A DNA stretch of 19,586 nt from an uncultured Oscillochloris sp. (GTDB lineage Bacteria; Chloroflexota; Chloroflexia; Chloroflexales; Chloroflexaceae). A model generated the notes under the pieces. That model did not search any database and was not told the DNA's origin. It worked only from the letters and a program-made list of their open reading frames with translations. Positions 12,962 through 19,586 of the stretch are shown piece after piece (within the stretch, counting starts at the first letter, position 1; each line of letters starts with the position of its first letter). Where the stretch lies: positions 1-19,586 of the forward strand of contig CAIRFY010000664.1 of the NCBI GenBank assembly GCA_903877945.1. Reading direction: 5' to 3'. Position numbers and translations under genes: made by a program.

Positions 12962-15070
12962 TTACTTCTCAGGCTTCACAGCACCGTTAAAGGCTCCGCG
13001 ATACGAGTTTGACGAGTCATAGAGCATCCAGCCGTCCACCTGACTGAACGCCTCGGTCGCATCAATCTGGGCGCGCACCTGCTCGGGGCCATACTTCACC
13101 ACCTTGTAGGCCCAGGGGTCGGTATGATCCTGGAGCCAGGGGCGTAGGCGGGCGTACTGGCCCTGGATCTGCTCAACCCCGGCGGCATTCGCGGCCTTGA
13201 GTACAGCGGCTGGCTCATCCACCGGCGAGCTCAGGCCGAAAGCACCGGGCCACCAGAGCGAGGGGTAGACCATCGGAGCGATATAGTCGGTGTAGGCACC
13301 CATGCGCTTGATGTCCTGGGCAATCGTCATTGAAGGGCCAAGAACCACGCGCCCGAAGACATCAATTGACATATACGCCCCGGCACCGTTGATGGCGCGG
13401 TGGGCCTGCTGCATGAAGCCCGTCAGTACATCAAACATATGATCGGGGTTCGCCACCGGATCGATTGGCTCGGAGAACGTGAGCGTATCACGAAAGCTGG
13501 CCTTATTGCCGTACCAGTCGGGGAAGCGGATGTAATCGTAGTTAATCTCATCAAAGCCCATCAAGGCCGCCTCGACGCCCAGTTGAATGTTGTAATCCCA
13601 GATATTGCGGTTGGTGGGGTCGAGGTAGACATAACGTATGCCGGGGCCAGGAAAGTCGGCATAAACCTCGCCGGTGTCCTTTTTGCGGATCGTCCAGTCG
13701 GGCCGAGCGTCGGCCAGGGCGTTATCGTGCGAGAAAAGCTGGACACGAGCGATGGTATAGATACCCTTGGCCTTGAGTCTCTGCACCAGGGCCTTCATAT
13801 CGATGTAGTCTTTAGCGAGGCCAAGCTCCTTGGCCAAAGGCACCTGCGAGTCGTAGTAGAGCATACCCAGATCATCGCGCAGGTCGCTCTTCAGATCAAC
13901 AATGAGCGTGTTTAGCTCAGTCGTGTCGATCAGGTCGATATATTCCTGGAGGGCCTTGGACGAACTAGCCACGGCGGCGGTGACATAGAGCGCCTTGATG
14001 GTAAAGCGGTCGAGGGCAATCTCACTCGGCAGGTTGCCGGGCTTCATCTCGATCACCCGCTTGGCGTAGCCGGGCGAGAGAATCTGGAGGTAGCCCTGCT
14101 CGGGGATACCCTTGAGGGTGAAACTACCGTCGCTGCTGCCGCGCACCTGCACATAAGCCACATCCGTACCGGGGAGGGTCGCGGTCGCGATCACGGTCGC
14201 GTTAGCGATTGGCTTGCCGGTGGCCTTCTCGACCAGCCGACCGCGCAGGGTATCAGGTCGCAGCACCGAGTCGAGGCCGGTGGTGCGCCCGATCTCCTCC
14301 GAGAGCAAGGCGTAGCCATCCGCACTGATCTCGACCGTCTTTTCACCCTCGGCGAGATCCTTCAGCTTATAGCGGCCATCGGCGTCGGTGGTTGCGTGAA
14401 CCTTCCCGACCTTCACCGCAGCGCCGGGCACTGGCTTCCCGCTGAAGCGGTCGGTCACGTGGCCGCTGAGTACATTTGGGCGCAGGACGAGGTCGTGGCT
14501 GGTGATACGGCGCAACTCCTGCGTGAGCGGCGCGTACTCTGGGGCGCTGACCGTGAGGATGAAGTGTTCGGGCACACCGACAAAGTTGTAGCTCCCGTCG
14601 GCGGCACTGCCCACGTGCAGGGTATTGCTCACACCCTCTGTGATCACCAGATCTGCCCCAGACAGCGGCTTACCTGTAAGGGAGTCATTCACCACGCCAC
14701 GCAGGACGTTGGGGCGCAGGGTCGTATCGAGCGTAATCGTCAACGTGCCGCTCTGGGCGATCTGCGGCTGTGCCTGAAGGGGCACGTTCACCGGCTCGTA
14801 ATCGGATGCCGTCACCGCCAGAGTGTCCGTCTTGTGCCAGCGCGACGCCGTAAAGACGCCGTTGGCATCGGTCGTCACCGTAGTTCCGCCGATTTGTACA
14901 CTGGCCGCGCTGATCGGCGTACCGGTGTACGCATCCTTCACCGTACCCGTGATGACAGGGGCGGGGGCCGCACAGGCGGCCAGCATCGTCGTGAGCAGCA
15001 GTATTAGAAAGACGGCACGAGGCCGTCGAAGAGAGTGCGGGGGTTGATCCACGCGGTTCAGTCGGAGCAT
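12962..15070 (-). CDS. Lipoprotein with four carboxypeptidase-regulatory-like domains and a DUF4015 glycosidase-like domain
   Basis: 702 residues. A lipoprotein signal runs to the lipobox MLAAC with Cys33. Four repeated Ig-like beta domains follow at about 39-118, 122-196, 200-270 and 274-352, each with G-x-V-x-D-x-x-(T/S)-G-(K/T)-P-I/V and a D-G-x-(Y/F) turn. Each of the first three ends in a LRPNVL/LRPDTL link. Residues 356-700 match the DUF4015 putative glycoside hydrolase family: KALYVTAAVASS, ELNTLIVDLKSDL, YTIARVQLFSHD, RYVYLDPTNRNIWDYN, MGFDEINYDYIRFP (Asp507, Glu508), MSIDVFG and DYIAPMVYPS. Asp507/Glu508 and Asp570 are candidate catalytic acids. It would sit on the outer membrane face and act on a surface polysaccharide. 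Start ATG 15070 is preceded by GAGGAAAGGG, and a promoter lies at 15122-15150. Confidence 0.88.
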   Translation of the reverse strand: MLRLNRVDQPPHSLRRPRAVFLILLLTTMLAACAAPAPVITGTVKDAYTGTPISAASVQIGGTTVTTDANGVFTASRWHKTDTLAVTASDYEPVNVPLQAQPQIAQSGTLTITLDTTLRPNVLRGVVNDSLTGKPLSGADLVITEGVSNTLHVGSAADGSYNFVGVPEHFILTVSAPEYAPLTQELRRITSHDLVLRPNVLSGHVTDRFSGKPVPGAAVKVGKVHATTDADGRYKLKDLAEGEKTVEISADGYALLSEEIGRTTGLDSVLRPDTLRGRLVEKATGKPIANATVIATATLPGTDVAYVQVRGSSDGSFTLKGIPEQGYLQILSPGYAKRVIEMKPGNLPSEIALDRFTIKALYVTAAVASSSKALQEYIDLIDTTELNTLIVDLKSDLRDDLGMLYYDSQVPLAKELGLAKDYIDMKALVQRLKAKGIYTIARVQLFSHDNALADARPDWTIRKKDTGEVYADFPGPGIRYVYLDPTNRNIWDYNIQLGVEAALMGFDEINYDYIRFPDWYGNKASFRDTLTFSEPIDPVANPDHMFDVLTGFMQQAHRAINGAGAYMSIDVFGRVVLGPSMTIAQDIKRMGAYTDYIAPMVYPSLWWPGAFGLSSPVDEPAAVLKAANAAGVEQIQGQYARLRPWLQDHTDPWAYKVVKYGPEQVRAQIDATEAFSQVDGWMLYDSSNSYRGAFNGAVKPEK

Positions 15071-15121
15071 AGACCCTTTCCTCGGGAGATCTCTTGAGTG
15101 CCAGTGGCAGATTCAGGGGGC

Positions 15122-15150
15122 ATGATAAAATTTTTACAGCATGTTGTCAA
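15122..15150 (-). promoter_or_regulatory. Sigma-70-type promoter of the lipoprotein/amidase operon
   Basis: On the minus strand TTGACA (15150-15145) is followed by a 17-nt spacer and TATCAT (15127-15122). This is a full -35 and a 5/6 -10 match with ideal spacing. It would start transcription about 45 nt before ATG 15070. Confidence 0.75.
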
Positions 15151-15205
15151 GTTACTTGGTTTTTACATCATATATGGAGGGAATGTGTCAGGAGATTTGG
15201 GGTTC

Positions 15206-15294
15206 AATGCAAAATGCAAAATGCAAAATGCAAAATTATCGCACCACATTCATTCTTGCATTCTGCATTTTGCATTTTGCATTTTGCATTCTGC
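15206..15294. repeat. Inverted pair of heptad arrays (TGCAAAA / TGCATTT), probable hairpin
   Basis: Left array 15206-15236 has four TGCAAAA units. Right array 15256-15294 has TGCATTC, three TGCATTT, and TGCATTC. They are reverse complements and give a stem of roughly 30 bp around a 19-nt loop. The right edge is 4 nt from the stop codon of the leftward cyclase gene, so the hairpin is a candidate terminator for it. Confidence 0.88.
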
Positions 15295-15298
15295 CTTC

Positions 15299-18247
15299 TC
15301 AATACCCTACCTCATAGATCTGGTGCGGCTCCTGCTTACCCTTGAGTTGCACGTGGCCGAGCGAGTGCAGGTGCCAGGGCATGTCAACGCGGGGCAGAAC
15401 GTCGTAGAGGTGGTAGGAGAAGATCACTTGTCCAGCGCGGGCCAACCCCGAGAGTCGGCTCGCCGTATTGACCACATCGCCGATCAGGGTGTAGTCCTGG
15501 CGCTGGGTCGAGCCGATATTCCCCACCACCGCGCGCCCGTAGCTGACGCCCACGCCCATGCCGATCTCCATGCCCAGATCCTCACGCCAGGTGGCGGCCA
15601 GGTCGCCGAACGCACGCTGCATATCCACTGCGGCGGCTAGGGCGCGGCGCGGGTCGTCGAGGTGGGCAATCGGTGAGCCAAAGACGCCGATCACCCCATC
15701 GCCGAGGAACTTATCAATGGTGCCGTCGTGGGCGTAGAGTACCTCGGTCATGGCCGTAAAATAGCGGTTGAGGATCTGGGTGATCAGCACCTGCGGGTCG
15801 GTACGCTCGGTGAGGGCCGTGAATCCACGCAAGTCGGCGAAGAGCACGACCACATCGCGCTCGGTCGGGTCGCCAAACTCGCCGCCGGCGCTGAGTAACT
15901 GCTCGGCCACCTGGGGCGACACATAGCGCCGGAAAACATTGCGTACCCGCTCGCGCTCCTGGCGCTCCAGGTGCTTGATCGCGCTGATGTCGCGCAGGAC
16001 GGCTACCCGGCCAAGGGGCTGACCGTCGGCGCTCTGCACCGGGGCCATGCTCACGCTGTAGACCGTGCTGTCGGGCAGGCTGATCTCGGTCGACTCGCTG
16101 GCGGGCGGATCGCTCTGGAGCAGGGGTAGCAGCCGGGCCAGGGCCGGGTCGGCCGATCCCGCCAGGGTGTGCAAGGGCTTACCGTGGTCAGCGGCAATGC
16201 TGAGGCGCAGGCGCTCCTCGGCAGCGGGGTTGGCCAGCAGCAGTTCACACTCCGGGCCGATCAGCAGGATCGGGTCGGCGGCACCGCGCAGCACGGCGTT
16301 GAGGGTCGAACGCTCGTCGGCGACCACGCGGTAGAGGCGGGTATTCTCGATCACCTGGACGATCAGGCTAGAGACGGTGGTCGCCAACTCCAGGTCGGCC
16401 CGGTCAAAGCCGTTCTCGCGACTCGTAGCGTCGATGAAGAGGACGCCAAGGGTACACTGTCCGGCCAAGAGCGGTACCGCCAGCACATCCACAATCTTGC
16501 GGACCTCAAGAAAGCGATAGACAGTGGCCAGTGCGGGGTGGGCGGGCAGGTTGCGCAGAAGCTGTGGCTCACGCAGCATGGACACTATCTGCTGGGCGTT
16601 GGGGAAGGTGGAGATCAGCCGGGTCAGGTCGCCATCGTAGGGGCTAACCGCACCATAGATGGCCACCAGGGCGTTGCCGTGCGGATCAACATCGCCGAAG
16701 AGCAGCAGACCGGCGTGGCGCACCCCGAAGATCTTGGCCACGGCTTCGGCGGCCAATTGGAGGTTTTGCGGCGCGTCGAGCTGGGCGGTGATCGCCACCG
16801 AGAGCCGATTCACCTGGCTCAGTTGCTGGATCCGCTGCTGCTCGTTCTCCAGAAGGCGTGCGTTCCCCATCGCAATACTGAACTGGCCCATAATCGCGCT
16901 TAGCACCGCTTCGTCGTTGGGGCCAAAGGCACCGAGATCTGTGCTACGCACATCGAGGGTGCCCAGAATCTCATGGCGCAGGATAATCGGCACCACCAGT
17001 TCGGAGCGCACCTTGGCATCATCGGGCAGCAGCGCCTCAAAGCGTGCATCGGCAGCGACATTGTTCACGCGGACGATCCGGCGATGCTCCTGCGCCCAGC
17101 CATTCAGTCCACGGGTAGCGGGGAATCGCAAACTCTGAGGCGACTCGCCGCCAAGGCTGCCGGCTGATGCCTGGAGTACCAGGTCGTCGCCATCGCGGAT
17201 GAGCAGGCTTACCAGGGGATAGCCAAACTGCTGCTGGATCATATAGACCAACAGGCGCGTCACTTGGTCGGGCTGCATCAACTCGGAGAGGAACGCATTA
17301 ATCTCATTGATCTTGCGCAGTTCCTCGGCCCGCTGGGTGAGCAACTCCTTCTGGCGCTGGGACACGCGGAAGAGTTGGGCACTCTCCAGGGCCACGGCGC
17401 TCTGGGCAGCCACCGATCTGAGCAGTTCAATATGCTCGTCGAGAAAGAAACCGGGCGTATGGTGAACCAGCGTGATCACACCGAGCAGGTTATGCTCGCG
17501 CAGCACGGGCATCGCCGCCACCGAGCGCACGTTTGAGTGAACACCCAGCGATGAGAACCAGCGCACATCGAGACGGGTATCTTGGATTACTACCGGGGCG
17601 TATTCACGTATCACCCAGCCGGCTACGCCGTGGCGCATAATATCGCCAAGCATGGGAGATGCGGGGTTACGGCTGCTGGAGTAGCAGAGTGTGCGGTTGT
17701 CATCAAAGTTGGTCAGGATAATGCTGGCCCGAATGGCCCCCACGGCGTCGGCCAGATGGTCAAGGAAGCGGGTGAGCAGCACATCAAGATCAATGCTCGC
17801 CCCAAGGTCGCGGGTGAGATGCAGCAGAAGTTCGGTCTTGCGCTGCTCATTACTCAGGCTGCGCTGGGCGCGCTGGAGGCGCAGCATCGCCCGCATGCGG
17901 GCCAGCAGTTCATCGATCTCCACCGGCTTAACCAGAAAGTCGTCGGCACCTGCGTCCAGACTAGCCACGCTCGTGGAGAGGTCGGCGTGGGCGGAGAGGA
18001 TCATCACCGGGATGAAAGGCTTGGTCAGGTCAGCCTTAATCCGGCGAGTCACCTCGTTGCCATTCATCCCAGGCAGGCCAAGGTCGAGCAGGATGATGTC
18101 GGGGGTGATCAGGTTAAGGTAGGCCAGAGCCTCCTCGCCACTGCTGGAAAGGGAGACACGGTAGCCGCTGTTGCCGAGCGCATCGCGGTAGATGCGACGG
18201 ATGAGGTCGTCATCCTCGACAATCAGGACGTGGGATGGCTCGACCAT
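15299..18247 (-). CDS. Response-regulator adenylate cyclase (REC-GAF-GAF-GAF-PAS-CYCc)
   Basis: 982 residues, no membrane segment. REC at 5-120 has D12/D13, phosphoacceptor D55 in ILLDLGLPGM, S85 and K107 (LVKP). GAF-like domains lie at about 140-295, 320-465 and 480-640, with GVAGWVI, GLNGWAQ and VLAVPLL marking them. A PAS domain at about 645-758 ends VAVLRDISAIKHLERQ. The class III cyclase domain (770-982) has metal Asp805 (FADLRGFT) and Asp850 (KFLGDGVIGVFG), adenine-specifying Lys846 and Asp918 (QDYTLIGDVVNTASRL), and Asn927/Arg931. The set is complete, so an active adenylate cyclase controlled by phosphorylation and ligands is predicted. ATG 18247 has no clear ribosome binding site. No histidine kinase gene is adjacent. 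It is divergent from the site-2 protease gene. Confidence 0.93.
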   Translation of the reverse strand: MVEPSHVLIVEDDDLIRRIYRDALGNSGYRVSLSSSGEEALAYLNLITPDIILLDLGLPGMNGNEVTRRIKADLTKPFIPVMILSAHADLSTSVASLDAGADDFLVKPVEIDELLARMRAMLRLQRAQRSLSNEQRKTELLLHLTRDLGASIDLDVLLTRFLDHLADAVGAIRASIILTNFDDNRTLCYSSSRNPASPMLGDIMRHGVAGWVIREYAPVVIQDTRLDVRWFSSLGVHSNVRSVAAMPVLREHNLLGVITLVHHTPGFFLDEHIELLRSVAAQSAVALESAQLFRVSQRQKELLTQRAEELRKINEINAFLSELMQPDQVTRLLVYMIQQQFGYPLVSLLIRDGDDLVLQASAGSLGGESPQSLRFPATRGLNGWAQEHRRIVRVNNVAADARFEALLPDDAKVRSELVVPIILRHEILGTLDVRSTDLGAFGPNDEAVLSAIMGQFSIAMGNARLLENEQQRIQQLSQVNRLSVAITAQLDAPQNLQLAAEAVAKIFGVRHAGLLLFGDVDPHGNALVAIYGAVSPYDGDLTRLISTFPNAQQIVSMLREPQLLRNLPAHPALATVYRFLEVRKIVDVLAVPLLAGQCTLGVLFIDATSRENGFDRADLELATTVSSLIVQVIENTRLYRVVADERSTLNAVLRGAADPILLIGPECELLLANPAAEERLRLSIAADHGKPLHTLAGSADPALARLLPLLQSDPPASESTEISLPDSTVYSVSMAPVQSADGQPLGRVAVLRDISAIKHLERQERERVRNVFRRYVSPQVAEQLLSAGGEFGDPTERDVVVLFADLRGFTALTERTDPQVLITQILNRYFTAMTEVLYAHDGTIDKFLGDGVIGVFGSPIAHLDDPRRALAAAVDMQRAFGDLAATWREDLGMEIGMGVGVSYGRAVVGNIGSTQRQDYTLIGDVVNTASRLSGLARAGQVIFSYHLYDVLPRVDMPWHLHSLGHVQLKGKQEPHQIYEVGY

Positions 18248-18287
18248 GGTATGGCTGTTCGCGTGTTGGCAAAACGCTATACGACAG

Positions 18288-18293
18288 ACTATA
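18288..18293 (-). promoter_or_regulatory. Possible -10 for the cyclase gene
   Basis: TATAGT on the minus strand about 40 nt upstream of ATG 18247. No good -35 is found 16-18 nt upstream. With no ribosome binding site at the start codon, a short leader is plausible. Confidence 0.3.
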
Positions 18294-18363
18294 GCGCATT
18301 GCTATGCCAAAAGTAGGAACGTGACGAGCAGTATAGCATATGCCGCAAGGGGCGGCACGGCGT

Positions 18364-18413
18364 GGTATGATGCGTATGGGGCGCAGCACGCTGCGCCCCA
18401 TACGCATTATACC
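18364..18413. promoter_or_regulatory. 23-bp-arm palindrome with -10 motifs, likely operator/leader hairpin of the site-2 protease gene
   Basis: Arms 18364-18386 and 18391-18413 are complementary with one G-T wobble and a 4-nt CACG centre; the inner 16 bp are perfect (TGCGTATGGGGCGCAG). The left arm contains TGGTATGAT, an extended -10, reading rightward. The right arm gives TATAAT on the minus strand. It lies 14 nt before the site-2 protease start, so it could be a regulator-binding site, an mRNA leader hairpin, or both. Confidence 0.65.
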
Positions 18414-18426
18414 CGCCGAGGATCTT

Positions 18427-19533
18427 ATGACCGACCGACCCGATATGACGGCGGAGGCTCTGCGTGCCGCCGCCGCTACGGTGATCCTGATCGACAGTGT
18501 CGAGATGAGCCAGCGCGGGAATCTGGTGGCACACCGGTTCATTGGTCATCTACGCATGGAGGCCCAGGCCGCCCATGACGCGGTGGCACCACGCTTCCAG
18601 GCGCTGGGCTATACCGCGTTGCTTCAGGAGGGGCGTGGTGGCGTGGCCCTAGAGGCCATGCCGGGCGTCTTTCGCCCCGCCCCTTCGCGGCTCTGGGTGG
18701 CCCTGCTTCTCTTTGGCCTCACGGTCGCTTCGACCATCGCCGTGGGCGGACAGGAATTGGCAGGGTTCAATCTCGGCTACGGGCTCGCCTACAGCGCGGC
18801 GCTGCTGAGCATCCTGCTGGCCCACGAGCTGGGCCACTACATTGTGGCTCGGCGAGCTGGCGTGGCGGTGAGCTATCCCTTCTTCATCCCGCTGCCGCCG
18901 CCGGTCGGTATCCTGGGCACAATGGGGGCTTTCATCTCGATCAAGGAGCCAGTGCCGAACCGGCGTACCCTGCTGGCCATCGCCATTGCTGGCCCCCTCG
19001 CCGGCCTCGCGGTGACGGTGCCGGTGCTGCTGATCGGCCTGAGCCTCTCGACAGTCCACAGCGTAGCCGAGATGCGCCTAGCCATGCCTGATCAGGCGTA
19101 CTTTACCGAGGGCAACTCGCTGCTCTACGCCGCCGCCAAGCTGCTGATCTTCGGGAAGTTCCTGCCCGGCGGCGGCCAGGATGTCTTCCTGCACCCGGTG
19201 GCTATGGCTGGCTGGGCGGGGCTGCTGGTCACTGGGCTAAACCTGATCCCGGCAGGGCAACTCGATGGCGGGCATATCTTCTTCGCCCTGTTTGGGCCGC
19301 GTGCGGCGCAGATCGCCAGCATGATCATCGCCGTACTGCTGCTGGTCATGGGCTTCATATGGAGCGGCTGGTTCCTCTGGGCGGTGCTGGTGGCCCTTCT
19401 CGGTCGTGCCCGTGCGCCCCTGCGCAACGAGGTGACGCCGCTTCAGGGGCCGTGGCGCATCCTGGCTGTGGTCGGATTGATCGTCTTTGTCGTGGTGTTC
19501 ACCCCGGTGCCGATCACTATTGGGATGCCCTGA
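18427..19533 (+). CDS. Site-2 protease-type zinc metalloprotease (M50, EGY-like)
   Basis: 368 residues from ATG 18427, chosen for GAGGA at 18418-18422; the longer frame from 18340 runs through the palindrome. Residues 1-85 are a soluble N-terminal domain (FIGHLRMEAQAAHDAVAPRF, then LGYTALL) like that in cyanobacterial and plant EGY-type members. Hydrophobic segments are at about 88-107, 118-144, 182-208, 255-275, 296-326 and 344-362. The zinc site is HELGH (133-137) with the third ligand in NLIPAGQLDGGH (Asp280). FIPLPPPVGILGTMGAFI between them is typical. These enzymes cut transmembrane substrates such as anti-sigma factors inside the membrane. No PDZ domain is present. A heptad array begins 1 nt after the stop. 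The substrate is unknown. Confidence 0.92.
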   Translation: MTDRPDMTAEALRAAAATVILIDSVEMSQRGNLVAHRFIGHLRMEAQAAHDAVAPRFQALGYTALLQEGRGGVALEAMPGVFRPAPSRLWVALLLFGLTVASTIAVGGQELAGFNLGYGLAYSAALLSILLAHELGHYIVARRAGVAVSYPFFIPLPPPVGILGTMGAFISIKEPVPNRRTLLAIAIAGPLAGLAVTVPVLLIGLSLSTVHSVAEMRLAMPDQAYFTEGNSLLYAAAKLLIFGKFLPGGGQDVFLHPVAMAGWAGLLVTGLNLIPAGQLDGGHIFFALFGPRAAQIASMIIAVLLLVMGFIWSGWFLWAVLVALLGRARAPLRNEVTPLQGPWRILAVVGLIVFVVVFTPVPITIGMP

Positions 19534-19534
19534 G

Positions 19535-19586
19535 GGATTTTGGATTGGGGATTTTGGATTTTGGATTTTGGATTGGGGATTTTGGA
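19535..19586. repeat. Heptad tandem array (GGATTTT/GGATTGG)
   Basis: Seven complete 7-nt units, GGATTTT or GGATTGG, run to the window end, starting 1 nt after the site-2 protease stop. The array may continue beyond the window. Confidence 0.92.

Noticed and set aside
18340..18426. N-terminal extension of the site-2 protease
   Set aside because: It would be encoded by the palindrome, while ATG 18427 has a GAGGA site and family-like N-terminus.

Overview
The window looks like chromosomal DNA of a Chloroflexota bacterium, probably class Chloroflexia (the filamentous phototroph group). This is inferred from protein style: secreted proteins with LGFP-like and WxFAEG-type repeats, a carboxypeptidase-regulatory-like/DUF4015 lipoprotein, BTAD and GAF regulators, and a REC-GAF-PAS-adenylate cyclase. 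GC-rich coding sequence and intergenic spaces packed with short repeats and hairpins fit the same picture. I saw no rRNA, tRNA, CRISPR array, transposase or phage gene.

Layout. Positions 1-3113 read rightward: a HIT-family hydrolase, a membrane-anchored LGFP-like repeat protein overlapping it by 4 nt, a small unknown protein, and ribose-phosphate pyrophosphokinase (prs). Positions 3497-9201 read leftward: a secreted FG-GAP beta-propeller protein, then a two-gene regulatory unit (MshEN-like/GAF protein followed by a HEAT/winged-helix/BTAD regulator), headed by an alpha/beta hydrolase. NAD kinase (9666-10490) reads rightward and converges on a cell-surface pair through a strong hairpin at 10494-10530. 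That pair (10539-15070, leftward) is a DUF4015 glycosidase-like lipoprotein and a PGRP-type amidase separated by 8 nt, with a good promoter at 15122-15150. A 982-residue response-regulator adenylate cyclase (15299-18247) reads leftward and is divergent from a site-2 protease (18427-19533).

The genes are mostly recognisable housekeeping, envelope and signalling functions. The amidase/DUF4015 pair plausibly acts together on the envelope or an extracellular polymer. The MshEN-GAF and HEAT-BTAD genes plausibly form a sensor/transcription-factor couple. The cyclase would convert phosphorelay and GAF/PAS inputs into cAMP.

The most unusual content is between genes. There are 7-nt-period repeat arrays at or just after the stop codons of four genes, a 123-nt three-way-junction palindrome (5564-5686), a two-copy 57-nt hairpin element, octamer-based hairpins, a four-copy CCCTCACCCC/GGGGTGAGGG hairpin family, and a 30-nt perfect palindrome. 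Two unrelated hairpin families share the same 13-nt left flank, which suggests targeted insertion or cassette exchange.
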